NCBI GenBank assembly: GCA_963693315.1
Contig: OY856187.1
Span: 392,406,788 to 392,470,787, forward strand
Length of the DNA stretch: 64,000 bases
Direction of reading: 5' to 3'
DNA from: Diogma glabrata
Taxonomy: Eukaryota > Arthropoda > Insecta > Diptera > Cylindrotomidae
Shown: piece after piece, positions 1 to 12,351 of the stretch
Layout: the number at the start of each line of letters is the position of its first letter
Position numbering within the stretch: position 1 is the stretch's first letter
The notes under the pieces: model-generated
Databases searched by the model: none
Seen by the model: only the letters and a program-made list of their open reading frames with translations
What the model was told of the DNA's origin: nothing
Position numbers and translations under genes: made by a program

Positions 1-180
1 GCTACTATTTGTTCATATAGCTCTTGAAATTTGACTCGAAGGACCAAAATATGATTACGTTTGGTTAGAACAAATAACGAACTTTGAATTCTTTTTAAGC
101 CTGTCAATAATTTATAAAAAATTTTTAATTTAAATTATTTATAATTTATTCAATTCATTTTGAAAAAATATTTTTCGAAT

Positions 181-770
181 GTTGGAGATTTTTCGATTTA
201 TGGCCAGTTTTATGTAGTAATCGTCTTATTTTGACTAATTTCAATTAAATGTATTCCTGACCCTTCCTTTCATCATATTTTTTAAAATGTTTGTTGGACC
301 AATAATATCGGAAAAAACTACAAAATAAGCAAGGGATAAACCTAAGTTTTTTGAGAGCCAAACACATGACTTGACACAAGTCTTAGCGAATGGTATAAAA
401 CTGAAAGGTGAGACCAAACATGCACCGTAATGATGCTTGAGCTTAAACGGACATGACGTCTAGGAATAAAAGCCTATTATTTGCGTTTTGAAATGAAAAT
501 TAGCGTATGTTGGAGCTTTTTCGATTCATGGCAAGATTTATGTTGTAATCGTCTTATTTTGACTAATTTAAATTACATGAATGTCCTGAACCTTCTTTCT
601 ACATATTTTTTCAAAAATTTTTTTTGCCCAAAATATCAACAAATTAAAAATAGACAAGAGGGATAGACTCCAACTCGCAAAAATTGATTTGTCACTAATC
701 TTGGCGAATGACATAAAAACTAGTAAAAAAACAGGTTTCTGATTATACCGAGATGTTACAATTATGAAAA
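181..770 (+). repeat. Two tandem units of a ~330-bp repeat
   Basis: The stretch beginning GTTGGAGATTTTTCGATT at 181 recurs at 510 with the same downstream order: TTTTGACTAATTT, a CCTTCCTTT-like block, a block ending ACAAAATAAGCAAG or its equivalent, and a TCTAGGAATAAAAG-like end. Period is about 329 bp. A third unit begins near 1991 and resumes after the inserted element at 4798-5040, and a fourth starts near 5043. No coding sequence is seen. The units have diverged clearly, so this is an old satellite-like repeat. Confidence 0.75.
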
Positions 771-1101
771 AAAACATTTAACACATGGCTTCTGGCCCAG
801 GAAAATTTCTAATTCAATTAACTTAATAAAACACAAAACACAAAAAATACTCCGAGATTGTAAATAAAAGAAAAGGAAATTAGAATAATAACAACAGAAA
901 AAAAAAACTAAAAAAAGATAAAAAAAATTTAATCAATAATTAATATTGGGAACATTCTTTATTTACAACAATGTAAAGCAAAATGCCCAATCATTGATTC
1001 AACACAAACGCCGGCGCAGAATCAACTTACTTTACTTTATTATTCGTTTAATTCAGTAAATTAGATGTGATATAACATCACTCCGATGGAAAATCTCCCA
1101 T
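771..1101. other. AT-rich interval, nothing recognised
   Basis: A-rich DNA with poly-A tracts. I see no coding potential, RNA gene or mobile-element end here. Confidence 0.6.
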
Positions 1102-1768
1102 CATGAATTAAAAAATTATGGTGTAAATTATGAAATTTTTTGCAAATCCATACAATTTTCGATCAATCTAGTTTCGAACCAATGAGAAAATTTTAAACTT
1201 TTCAAAAAGTTCATAATTATCATCATCAGGGCTAGCCGACTAGATAAACTACCAAAAAATGTCAATGCTTATAAACCAAAACCTAGTCTACATTTCTAGC
1301 GAAGTATAAGAAAATAAAAAAATTTACACAAACATATATTTAATAGAAATAAGTGTAGATCACGATAATTGTTGATTATAATTGTTGATTATGTGTCAAT
1401 AGACAGTCATCTAGTCATCTAGTCATCTTCTTCTCACCGATACAAGCTTGTTATTCAATACTAGCATAGCTAGAGTATAACAACAACAGTGATCACTAGA
1501 GAAACTAATTGATTAAACCTGAATCTATTAAATATATGTTTATGTAAATTTTTGGTTTTCTTATACTTCACTAGAAATATTGACTAATTTTTGGTTTATG
1601 AGCGTTGACTTTTTTTGGTAGCTTATATAGTTGGCTAGCCCTTATGAGAATGGTAAACTTTTTCAAAAGTTTAAATTTTTTTCGTTGGTTCGAAACTAGA
1701 TCGGTCGAAAATTGTATGGATTGCAAAAAATTTCATAACTTGCACCATAATCTTTTAGATTCAGTTCT
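1102..1768. mobile_element. Fold-back / MITE-like inverted repeat
   Basis: The left arm (about 1102-1345) matches the reverse complement of the right arm (about 1520-1768). Shared blocks include ATTATGGTG, TTATGAAATTTTTTGCAA, ATCCATACAATTTTCGA, CTAGTTTCGAACCA and AAACATATATTTAATAG. Arms are about 240 bp around a ~175-bp centre, where GATCAC and GTGATC also face each other. No ORF is present. The direct repeat TATTCGTTTAA near 1039 and 1771 could mark a wider boundary, but I could not confirm a target-site duplication. Confidence 0.8.
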
Positions 1769-2067
1769 AATATTCGTTTAACAAAAAAATATTATTTGTT
1801 TCACATTGAGAAACGAAAAATAAATAAAAATAAAAATAAAATAATAATAAAAACAACTCATCGAAATATACGTTCCGTTATATGTTTTAAAATAGCAAAA
1901 GAATTATGCGTTACAGTCGAACGTCATAAATAAATAAATATTATTTATGAAACGGAAGCACATTTTCGTTTTGTATAGAAAATTTGCGAATGTTGGTCCG
2001 TTTTTGATGAATGGCCAGTTTTATATAGAAATTGTCTTATTTTGACTAATTTTGATTACGTCCTGAG

Positions 2068-4797
2068 TAGGATGGCCCTTAAAAACAAACATTTTTATTT
2101 TTTGTACGGCAGCCTCCCATTTTGTGTGAATACCCATAAAAATATTATTCGCAAAATCTGATATCAATCGGTCAATTCTAAGACTTGCCTCCGGCCACTT
2201 AAAGTTGAGAAATTTTGTTCTGGACCTTAGAAAAAAAATTTTATTTTTTGTGCGACACAATCTCATTTCGTGTCAATACTCATAAAAAAATTATGGGTAA
2301 AATTTTAAATCAATCGTTCAGCTCTAAGGAGTGCCCCCGGCCATTTAAAGTTGAGAGGTTTGGTTGTGGCCATTACAAAGAAAAATTTAAATTTTTTGTA
2401 CGACACCCTGCCATTTGGTGTTAATACCCATAAAAATATTATGTGTAAAAATTGAAACCAATCGGTCAACTCTAAGGGGTGCCCCTGGCCACTTTAAGTT
2501 GAGAGGTTTTGTTCTGGCCATTCTACAGAAAAATTTTAATTTTTTGTACGACACCTTCCCATTTGGTGTCAATACCCATTACAATATTATTTGCCAAATT
2601 TGAAATCAATCGTTCAACTCTAAGGGGTGCCCCCGGCCACTTAAATTTGAAGGTTTTGTTGTGGCCATTACAAAGAAAAATTTAAATTTTTTGTACGACA
2701 CCTTCGCATTTGGTGTCAATACCCATAAAAATATTATGTGTAAGATTTGAAATCAATCGGTCAACTCTAAGGGGTGCCCCCGGCCACTTAAGGTTGAAAG
2801 GTTTGGTTGTGACCATCATAAAGAAATATTCAAATATTTTGTACGACACCCTCCCATTTGATGTCAATAGCCATAAAAATATTATTTGCAAAATTTGAAA
2901 TCAATAGTTCAACTCTAAGGGGTGCCCCCGGCCACTTAAAGTTGAGAGGTTTTGTTGTGGCCATTTTAAAGAAAAATTTCAATTTTTTGTACGACACCCT
3001 CCCATTTCATGTCAATACCCGTAAAAACATTATTTGCAAAATTTTAAATCAATCGGCCAATTCTAAGACGTACCTCCGGCCACTTAAAGTTAAAAAATTT
3101 TGTTCTGGACCTTAAAAAAAAATTTTTTATTTTGTGTGCGACACCCTCCCATTTCGTGTCAATACCCATAAAAATATTATTTGCAAAATTTGAAATCAAT
3201 CGGTCTATTCTAAGACGTGCCTCCGGCAACTTAAAATTGAGAAATTTTGTTCTGAACCTTAAGAACGAAAAATTTTTTTTTTGTGCGACACCCTCCCATT
3301 TCGTGTCCATACCCATAAAAAAATTATGTGTAAAATTTGAAATCAATCGTTCAACTCTAAAGCGTGCCTCCGGCCACTTAAACTTGAAAGGTTTTGTTCT
3401 GGCCATTACAAAGAAAAATTTAAATTTTTTGTACGACACTCTCCCATTTCGTGTGAAAACCCTTAAAAATGTTATTTGCAAAATTTGAAATCAATCGATC
3501 AACTTTAAGGCGTGCCCCCGGCCACTTAAAGTTGAGAGGTTTTCTTCTGGCCATTACAAAGAAAAATTTAAATTCATTGTACCACACCCTCCCATTTCAT
3601 GTCAATACCCGTAAAAATATTATTTGTAAAATTTTAAATCAATCGGTCAATTCTAAGACGTCCGGCCACTTAAAGTTGAGAAATTTTAAATAAAAAATTT
3701 TTTTATTTTGTGTGCGACACCCTCCCATTTGGTGTCAATACCCATAAAAATATTATGTGTAAAATTTGAAATCAATCGGTCAACTCTAAGCGTTGCCCCG
3801 GCCACTTAAAGTTGAGAGGTTTGGTTGTGGCCATTATAAAGAAAAATTTAAATCTTTTGTACGACCCCCTTCCATTTGGTGTCAATACCCATAAAAATAT
3901 TATTTGCAAAATTTGAAATCAATCGTTCAACTCTAAGGGGTGCCCCCAGCCACTTAAAGTTGGAGCTCTGTTGTGGCCATTACAAAGGAAAATTTAAATT
4001 TTTTGCACAAAAAATAAATTTTTTTTCTAAGGTCCAGAACAAAATTTCTCAACTTTAAGTGGTCGGAGGCACGTCTTAGAATAGACCAATTGATTTCAAA
4101 TTTTGCAAATAATATATTTACATGAAATGAGAGGGTGTCGTACAAAAAATTTAAATTTTTCTTTGTAATGGTCAGAAAAAAACTTTCAAGACAATAAAAC
4201 CTCCAACTTTAAGTGGCCGGGGGCATCCCTTAGAGTTGACCGATTGATTTCAAATTTTACACATAATATTTTTATGGCCACAACAAAACTTCTCAACTTT
4301 AAGTGGCTGGTGGCACCCCTTAGAGTTCACCGATTGATTTCAAATTTTACACATAACTTTTTTATGGGTGTTGACATCAAATGGGAGGGTGTCGTACAAA
4401 AAAATTAAATTTTTCTTTGTAATGGCCACAAAAAACCTTAAACTTTGAGTAGCCGAGGGCACCCCTTAGAGTTGAACGATTGATTTCGAACTTTGCAAAT
4501 AATATTTTTAAGGGTATTCATATGAAATGAGAGGGTGTCGTACAAAAATTTTAAATTTTTCTTTGTAATGGCCAGAAAAAAACTTGCAAGACAGCAAAAC
4601 CTTCAACTTTAAGTGGCCGGGGGCACACCTTAGAGTTGAACGAATTTCAATTTTTACACATAATTTTTCAATTTGTATTGATACGAAATGAGAGGGTGTC
4701 GCACAAAAAATAAAAAATTTTTTTTAAGGTCCAGAACAAAATTTCTCAACCTTAAGTGGCCGTTAAAAAATTCTAGTGTAATCTAAGGGCCACCCTA
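2068..4797. mobile_element. Non-autonomous TIR element with 8-bp TSD
   Basis: The left end TAGGATGGCCCTTA faces the right end TAAGGGCCACCCTA, a near-perfect 14-bp terminal inverted repeat. It is flanked on both sides by GTCCTGAG (2060-2067 and 4798-4805), an exact 8-bp target-site duplication. An 8-bp TSD with TAGGG-type ends fits the hAT superfamily. The insertion splits one unit of the ~330-bp repeat. The interior is almost entirely the 148-bp tandem array and has no transposase. The terminus resembles the left end of the transposon starting at 15722 (AAGGTGGCCCTTA). Confidence 0.85.
2095..4770. repeat. 148-bp tandem array with internal inversion
   Basis: GTACGACACCCTCCCAT-type blocks recur near 2103, 2250, 2398, 2546, 2693, 2840, 2988, 3136, 3283, 3431, 3579, 3712 and 3859. 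The period is 147-148 bp, except one shortened unit. From about 4010 the same unit appears reverse-complemented, with GAGGGTGTCGTAC-type blocks near 4131, 4390, 4530 and 4690. Short ORFs recurring with the unit are by-products of the repeat, because 148 is not a multiple of three. Units differ by point changes, so the array is not brand new. Confidence 0.9.
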
Positions 4798-5437
4798 GTC
4801 CTGAGCTTCCTTCCATAATATTTTTTCAAATTTTTGGTTTACCACAAATATCAGCACAAGATTACAAAATAAGCAAGAAGTAAACATACATTTTTTGAAA
4901 GCCATAATATGATTTGTCACAAATCATGGCGACTGACACACAAATTGAAAGATGAAACCAAAACATACATCGTTAGTTTGAGTTTAATCGAACTATGGGT
5001 CTAGGAATGGTAGATTATTTTCGTTTTGTATAGAAAATTGGATGTTGGGGCTTTTTCGATATATGGTGTTTTATGTTAAAGTCTTATTTTGACTAATTTT
5101 GATTTCATGGATATTCAGAGCTGCCTTACAGAATTTCTTTTGTCATATTCAAGTGCACAAGCGACATTGATTTCTAAGCCAAGCGCACAAAGACTTTCAT
5201 TACCAACTTAATCAAGCTAAAATAAAAATTTATGAACTTACTAATTGTTAAAATTTTTAATAGGCATGTTTTCAATAAATGTTGTATCAATTTATTCAGA
5301 CTCTAAGAGGATAGGCCTGTAAATTTTAATCTTTAGAGAATTCACTGATACCTTACTATCTGGTAAAGCAAATTAAACTGCTTTATCAACCAATTAAAAC
5401 TTACAACCTGACACCCACCCGATTCGCATAATTATCG

Positions 5438-6650
5438 GTGCAGATAAATTCCTCAGTTTACTGTTGGAATGATATATCAAACTATTTATCTATTAGCTAT
5501 CAAACGGTAACTAAAGAGGTGATATTAGGCATTGAAAGAAACAAAAAAGATTCAGAAGACTTTGTGATGTGGAAGAAAAACTTTCCATTAAATCTTTATC
5601 TCAAGAGGAAAAGATATGCGAAGAATATTCTAAAAGTATTATTTTAACCAAAAAACGGTAAATACTTTATCGTTTTATAAGTTCTTTACACATGGCCAAG
5701 AGAAGATTTTTAAATCTAGAAAAGGAATTTGCAAGAAATTTCAAACAAGGACCAAAGAATGCATGAAAACCCGGACTATTATTATCCTCAGAATGCTGTG
5801 ATCGAGTAGAAGAGTATTACATCAAAGCTTCAAATCGTGTTTGGGTGAATCTTCCAAAACTCCTGATGGAATATCCGATATTTAAGCACTCATAATCGGT
5901 CCAACAATGCAACTGACATTGTGGACTGCTAATAAAGTTTCAATAGAGAATTGCAATTACCAGTAGATATCAAAAAGTTGCAGTATCGACAAAGTTTTGG
6001 TTGACGAAGATGACCGAAATTTTCAACAATTTCTTTGGCGAAAAAAATAAAGGTGACCTTATAAAACATTAAACGCTAACCACACAGTTACTTTCAACCC
6101 GATCACTGCAACAGACTGGCTTCGATTGCGCTTAGAAATATCGAGCGATTTTGAAATAAATACTAAAAAAAATTTATATCGTCGACTATTTTTCAGGATC
6201 AAGAAGAAGCAATACTTAAAAAGAAAAATTTTGCAAGTATAATACAAGTACATGAATTTATATTACGAAAATGGAGATAAAATATCCAAGAATTATTGAA
6301 CTACCCACTGCAAACGAATAGGCTTGTGTTCCTGGAAGACGAGGATTATACATCAAAGGTACTAGGTCTTCAATTGAATGCCACAGGTGATCATCTGTCA
6401 TTCAAATTGCATTTATCAATTGAAATATATTCAACTAAACGATCACTCTGGTCCTACGCTACTTACAAGTACAACTTTAATGGATTAATATCAGGTATAT
6501 GCTGGCAGATATCTAAACTGTTCCTCAATGTCCAAACACATATCAACACATTCCAAATATATAATCTAAACAAATTTTGTTTGATTTGCAATATTCCTTT
6601 AAGTTCTGTGGTTGCTTATATGATTACATTTTTTGTCCACAACTAAAAAT
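5438..6650 (+). pseudogene. BEL/Pao retrotransposon pol relic (RT region)
   Basis: Translation across shifting + frames gives the order of motifs expected in BEL/Pao reverse transcriptase. A segment like WDVEEKLSIKSLSQEEKICEE comes first (about 5560-5630), then AKRRFLNLEKEFAR (about 5691) and YYYPQNAVIE (about 5780). Next are TSKLQIVFG, a GPTMQ-like block (about 5900), FQQFLWR (about 6020), FILRKW and NIQELL (about 6255-6295), and last DYTSKVLGLQLN (about 6330) with a STKRS...GLIS tail. Many stops and at least three frame changes show it is long dead. No LTRs, Gag, RNase H or integrase are visible, so only a fragment survives. Family assignment rests on recognised motif order, not a search. 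Confidence 0.8.
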
Positions 6651-7079
6651 AGGTTTTTAATTTTTATCATAACATTTTTATTATCATTACTGAGTACGCT
6701 GGTTTTTTGTTTCTTGTAAAGATACTTCAAAAGATAAAACTTATCTCCTTATCAAGACAGGTTTATCTTAAACCATAAAAATCATTTTACTAATAACACT
6801 GTGCGACAGCCCAAATTCGCTGGGGTTCTGACTACCGGAAAAAATTATTTTGGTTAAAAAAAAGTTATAAGTGTCCCGGCGTTTAGCTGGGTCACGTCTA
6901 GGAATCGAGATATATCGATTTGAAGTTGGTAAGTATCATATAGGAGAAATTGTCACGTTTGGGGGTCTTTTATTGACACAACTCGAGAACGACTAGATCG
7001 ATTTTGCTGAAACAAATTTAGAAATTAAGAATTACAATTCCTTTAATCTACTGATATACTATACTGAAAATGTAACGAA

Positions 7080-7305
7080 AAAATAAAAAAATTAAAATTA
7101 AAATAAATAAAAATACAAAAAAATAAAATAAATAAATAAAGAAAATAAAAATAATAAAGTAATATAAAAAAATAATAAAAGTGATTAAATAAAAATATAA
7201 TAAAAATATAAAAAACAAAATGAAAAATTTAATAAATAAATAAAAAAAATAATAAATAATAAATAAATTATAAATAAATAATAAATAAATAATAAATAAA
7301 TAATT
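7080..7305. repeat. AAATA/AATAAAT microsatellite, left block
   Basis: Imperfect A-rich repeats with units such as AAATA, AATAAATA and AAATAAAT. They abut the Penelope fragment at about 7306. Confidence 0.85.
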
Positions 7306-7913
7306 GTTTCGGACTCTATGAGTCCATTAACAAAGGATTTAAAACTAAAGTATCCAGTGTTTTAATTGTTCTATTTATACTAATTATAGATTAATGAAAG
7401 ATAAGTATCAGTAATAAAATGGGGAAGTAATGTAAGATTAAACAATAAAACAAAAAAAAGCTAATAACAACAGAAAAACACAAAAAAGGAAAGTAACTTA
7501 ACTCTAATGACAAAAAGCATAAATTGAAGAAAAAAAATCAAAAAAATTATTCTAGAAATGTTTATGGCTTCATTAATAGTTGTTCAATAGTTTCCTGGTT
7601 TTTCCGAAGTTTGAAATAGTGGTGAAAAGGTTGGTGCGTCCTCTAAATTCATTTTATTTGTTGTTTTTGTGATGTAATAAGACTCATATGCATCTAGTTT
7701 CCATTTCTGATAAACATTTTTAATAATTTTTGAGTTATTATCGTCTATTGTATGTTGCTTTTCATTCATATGATGGGCCACTCTAGATGTATTCCCGTTG
7801 GCTTGCTTATGTTCAATTGTGTTCAATTCTTGTGTCAAATTCTCTGAACGTTTGTCAGATATAGGTGTTATCATAGTTTTGGCATTTCATTCATTGATAA
7901 TGGATCACTCACG
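7306..7913 (-). pseudogene. Penelope-like element 3' fragment (GIY-YIG end)
   Basis: A 96-codon open frame on the minus strand (7874 to 7584) reads like the C-terminal end of a Penelope-like polyprotein, after the GIY-YIG endonuclease catalytic core. Recognisable pieces are SRVAHHMNEKQHTID, NNSKIIKNV and KLDAYESYYI followed by MNLEDAP. The reverse transcriptase and the GIY-YIG motif itself are absent, so this is a heavily 5'-truncated copy. Downstream of the stop on the minus strand comes a short AT-rich tail that runs straight into A/T microsatellite. The fragment lies between two blocks of the same microsatellite inside the CACTG element. It is a different family from the near-complete element at 51308-54206. 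Confidence 0.75.
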
Positions 7914-8875
7914 TCACTCCAAAATTGATATTGAATATAATAAATAAATAATAAATTAATAATAAATAACAAATAAATAAATAATAAATAAATATTAAAT
8001 AAATATTAGATAAATAATAAATAAATAATAAATAAATAATAAATAAATAATAAATAAATAATGAATAAATAACAAATAAATAATAAATAAATAATAAATA
8101 AATAATAAATAAATAATAAATAAATAATAAATAAATATTGAATAAATAATAATTAAACAATAAATAAATAATAAATAAATAATAAATAAATAATAAGTAA
8201 ATAATAAATAAATAATAAATAGTAAATAATAAATAAATAATAAATAAATAATAAATAAATAATAAATAAATAATAAATAAATAATAAATAAATAATAAAT
8301 AAATAATAAATAAATAATAAATAAATAATAAATAAATAATAAATAAATAATAAATAAATAATAAACAAATAATAAATAAATAATAAATAAATAAAAAATA
8401 AATAATAAATAAAAAATAAATAAATAATAAATAAATGATAAATAAATAACAAATGAATAATAAATAAATAATAAATAAATGCAAAATAAATAATAAATAA
8501 ATAATAAATAAAAAATATGTAAATAATAAATAATAAATAAACAATAAAAAACAATAATGAATAATAAATAATAATAACAAATAATAAATAATAAATAATA
8601 CATAATAATAATAAATAATAATAATAAGTAATAATAATAAATAATAATAATAATAAATGATAATAATAATAAACAATAATAATAATAATAATAATATATA
8701 ATATATAATATATAATAATAATAATATAATAAAATATAATAAAAATATAAAAATATAAAATAAAATTATAATAAAAATAATAAAACAAAATAATATAATA
8801 AAAATATTATAATAAAAATAAAAAATAAATAAAAAATAGAAAATAAAAAATAAAAAGTAAAAAAAAATAAAATTA
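7914..8875. repeat. Expanded AAATAATAAATAAT microsatellite, ~0.95 kb
   Basis: Long runs of AAATAAATAAT-type units drift to ATAATAAT and then AAAATATAAT. The long Phe/Ile/Leu/Tyr-only open frames on the minus strand here (for example 7909-9060) are translation of the repeat and not genes. Confidence 0.95.
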
Positions 8876-9502
8876 ATACACAAAGACACATAAAAACATG
8901 CCCAAATACATTTAAAACAACCAATTTTGGACTTTATTCCAGCAAAAATATTAAAAATAAATTTGTATGAAAATCTAAATTCTTGCCAAAATGAGATACC
9001 TTTACTTAATTGTGAATAAAAGCGAAATTCGATTTTCATGATCCATGTCATTTTATGCACAGATTATGAGACTGTACGTCACGTATTATAAGACTCGACA
9101 CTTTTTCCCGTTTTGAATTTTTCATGATTTTTTAAAATACAATTTTTTAGGCAAAACATTATTTTTTTTCTTCATAAGTTTATTTATAATTGCGAAACTG
9201 TTGATTGTGTAAAGAAAAAGAATAAAAGGAGATTAAAGGAAATGTAATTTTCAATTTTTCTAAATTTGTTTCAGTAAAATCGGACTAGTCGTTCTCGAGT
9301 TATGTCAAAGAAAGTCCCCAAAACGTGATAATTTCTCCTATATGATACACACTATGTTCAAATCGATATATCTCGATTCCTAGACGTGAAACTCCGAAAA
9401 GCCAAACGCCGGGACACATTTAACTTTTTTTTGACCGATATAACTTTTCACGGTAGTCAGAACCACAGCGGATCACTGACCCCTACCATTTGTGGCACAG
9501 TG

Positions 9503-12351
9503 TAATTTATATCAAAACAAAAAATAGCTAATGCTATAAGCTCTTCATTAATATTCTACAAATATACGAATAATTATGGAAATGTTTAAGTAAACTGTAC
9601 GAGTCCCACATATATTAAAAGCTTATTCTATTATAATACCATAATTCCTGTTTTTTGTTTTGATCAACATGAATAATTATGAACATAATAATTAGCTTAA
9701 AGCTGTTCAACACAAAAAAAGGATCATCTTGTCTTACAGCACATTAAATTTTAAATTACAAAGACAAACCAACCCAAAATGCCATCAACATTAAAAAAAG
9801 AATATGTTTTCTGCTTTATTAATGATAACGAAAGTAAAGATAATCCATTCATTCTATTTTTTCCACAAAACAAAACCAAAAGCAAAAAAATTGAGCTTTG
9901 ATCGGTATTTATTATGTTTTTCATCAAATTTATCAGAATTTTTTTAATTTTTTATTTACAACTTTTTTTCCAAATTTTGAAAAAAAAAAATGTTTTATTT
10001 TATGAGAAAAGGTCGGAAAATTTAAATTTTATTTTCTTAGATATAACATGATGTTGATGGAGTTTTCCTCAAATAAAACATAAAATTCACCAGCAAAAGT
10101 CGTTATCCTAACGACTTTTACTAACAGCCATATAAAAAGAAGGTAAATTGATGATTTGATTACCGTTATATATCAAATTTTCATCAGTTTTTAAATCACT
10201 TTAAATTGAGGTGAGCTCATGTTTTTGAGATAAATGATTTTTACGGTTATGGTTTTTACGGCTTTCTTGCAAATCTATTTTTTATTTGTTTGATTTTCAA
10301 CAAATCGTTTCTAATCATTTTGGTGTGGTTATAAATTTATTTTTGTTTATTTGAAAACGTTTAAACCCAAAAGAGCTCTTTTGATAACAATGAAAGTGAT
10401 TTATTCTAAACTACGTAGGTAATCAAATATTGGCGTACTCTGAGCTTTTAATGATATGTTAAAAAAAAATTAAGAAATACATTTATAAAAGATGGCAGTG
10501 ATGCTGAAGGTTAAATATTTTATGAGTTTTTTTTTCACGATACGAAATATCCAACGGGTAAAGCAAAATAGGCCAAAGTTTAAAGCAAAATTTTTTTCTG
10601 AAGCTATTAATTTTTAAAGATGTGCATCTCAGGTAAACCAGTGAAAACTATGAAGAACCATATTAATATCTCGTTAAACCATAAAAAAATGTTTGTTCTA
10701 GATGATATTTGTGATCGTGGACGACCGAGGCATATCCCGACAGATTTTAATTGACTACATACTTGGCATAGAGTAGTGAGGGCACTGATGAGAAAGGTTT
10801 AAATTCATTCAAAACACCTAAATCAATCAGAATTTTAGTTTTATCAGAGAAATTTCTAGCAAACCTTCGAATGGAAAAAATTCAAATTATTTACTTACTG
10901 GTTTTAGTTTAATTGCTCACAAGAATCCCCAACAAAAATAAACACAATTGTTTTTGAAACATTTAAATTGTTTGATTTGTGAACATGGTGGTTTGAAAAA
11001 TTTCTAGAAATTTAAATTCAAGGCAATTTTAAAATCAAACTGCAAGAAAACAGGTCACCCAACATCATGTTCTTAAACTTGTTAGAAATGTAATTGACTG
11101 GCTTATCCGCCTATCTAAAACATATACAAGTAACTTTTAGATTACACTGTTAAAAATATTATGAAATAACATTTTTAAAAATAGCACGAAACTGTATGTC
11201 AAGCATTTTTGGTAACGTCAACTTATTTTTCCCAAGCTGCAGGGTTTTATAACTAAATTTTTTGACCTATGATCCACATTTCACAAAACTAATATCTTTA
11301 CAACAAAACCAAAATTATCTTTTTTGACGAATTTTAGAGAAAGGTTAAAACTTTCATATCGTGAAAGAAAAGCATAGAGTAAGCAAACAATTATCTGTAA
11401 ATTTTTTAGAAATGCTGACAGGCCAGTCAATTGCGTTTCATTTCTTTAGTTTATTGGGTACTCTTTAACCTTTCTAATGCACATAGAATCGTTGATTCTG
11501 GTGAGCAGTTTTCTTGACATTTTGATGTTAAAGTTACCCGTAGTTTAATTTTTTGAATCTTTGAAAATTATAATCAAATAAGAATCTTTAGAATTAAAAT
11601 AAACGTTAAATTTTGGCATGATTCATTAAAAATTCTATTATATTTGCTGATTGATGTTTTTGATAAATTTTACGTTTTGTAATTTCGTCTACAACTAGGG
11701 TTGCCATGTTTTAAATTTTCCTAAGAAGAAGACACTACTTCTACGCCTCAAAAGTCAAAAACTCACCGAAAAAACTAGTCTATTTTAAATAATTTAACAG
11801 TTTACGTACTGAAGCAAGCAACCCAGTAATAGCATAATAGTAAACTTAATTTCAATGAAAAAAATTCGGTATTATATCATCTATAATCCTATAATATTCA
11901 CTGTTAACAATCTTTCACCTCTGTCTGAGGCCTTAGCCCATACAAACAAGTTTTAGTAATCAATTTTTCACCGATTTCTCACTATTCGTTTTGTCTCAAA
12001 TATATGTACGTAAAATATTACTTGAGAAAGTTTTTTATTGCAATAAATATTTGAAATAATTTATTTAAGTAATTATTATTAAAATATTTTAATTTACTAT
12101 ATAAATGTTGTGCCAAAATCTAATAGAACACAGCTCCATACAACGTTTACAACTTTTTTTTAATGCATATACATATTTCACTTGTTTTCATGGTCGCCCA
12201 TGCCATGTGGTCGTTTTACTGGTGAGAGAATTACACACAGTCATTATTGATAACCAGCAGCTACAACTCAATCATGGTCCAAATCTTTTATAAATAATAA
12301 AAATCGTTTTTATCAGAATACAATAATAGTTTTTTCTTTCTTTAATTTCAG
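9503..12351. other. AT-rich non-coding stretch before the GPCR exon
   Basis: I find no convincing coding sequence or element ends. A small perfect hairpin (AAAAGTCGTTA, loop TCC, TAACGACTTTT) lies at 10095-10119. AATTGACTGGC near 11090 recurs inverted near 11430, hinting at a weak old inverted repeat. The stretch just before 12352 supplies a pyrimidine-rich splice acceptor, so at least its right edge is probably intron. Confidence 0.5.

Larger units (their letters stand above)
6797..9502. mobile_element. CACTG-type TIR element, 2.7 kb, non-autonomous
   Basis: The left end CACTGTGCGACAG and right end TGTGGCACAGTG head terminal inverted repeats of about 240 bp (6797-7040 and about 9225-9502). 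Shared internal blocks include GTTCTGACTACCG, GTGTCCCGGCGTTT, TCTAGGAATCGAGATATATC, TATCATATAGGAGAAATT and AACTCGAGAACGACTAG. TAA flanks each side, consistent with a 3-bp target-site duplication. CACTG...CAGTG ends with a 3-bp TSD fit the CMC/EnSpm group. There is no transposase. The interior is low-complexity A/T repeat plus a Penelope fragment. Confidence 0.85.

Noticed and set aside
2021..4145. Family of 60-145 codon ORFs with similar peptides on both strands
   Set aside because: They follow the 148-bp tandem unit and exist in both orientations, as expected for repeat translation.
7909..9060. Very long hydrophobic open frames of Phe, Ile, Leu and Tyr on the minus strand (three overlapping frames)
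   Set aside because: They are translation of AAATAAT-type microsatellite. No start context, no domain, and all frames are open for the same reason.
12105..12293. 62-codon ORF just before the GPCR exon as a possible upstream exon
   Set aside because: It has no signal peptide or receptor N-terminus features and no clear splice donor. It is more likely chance.
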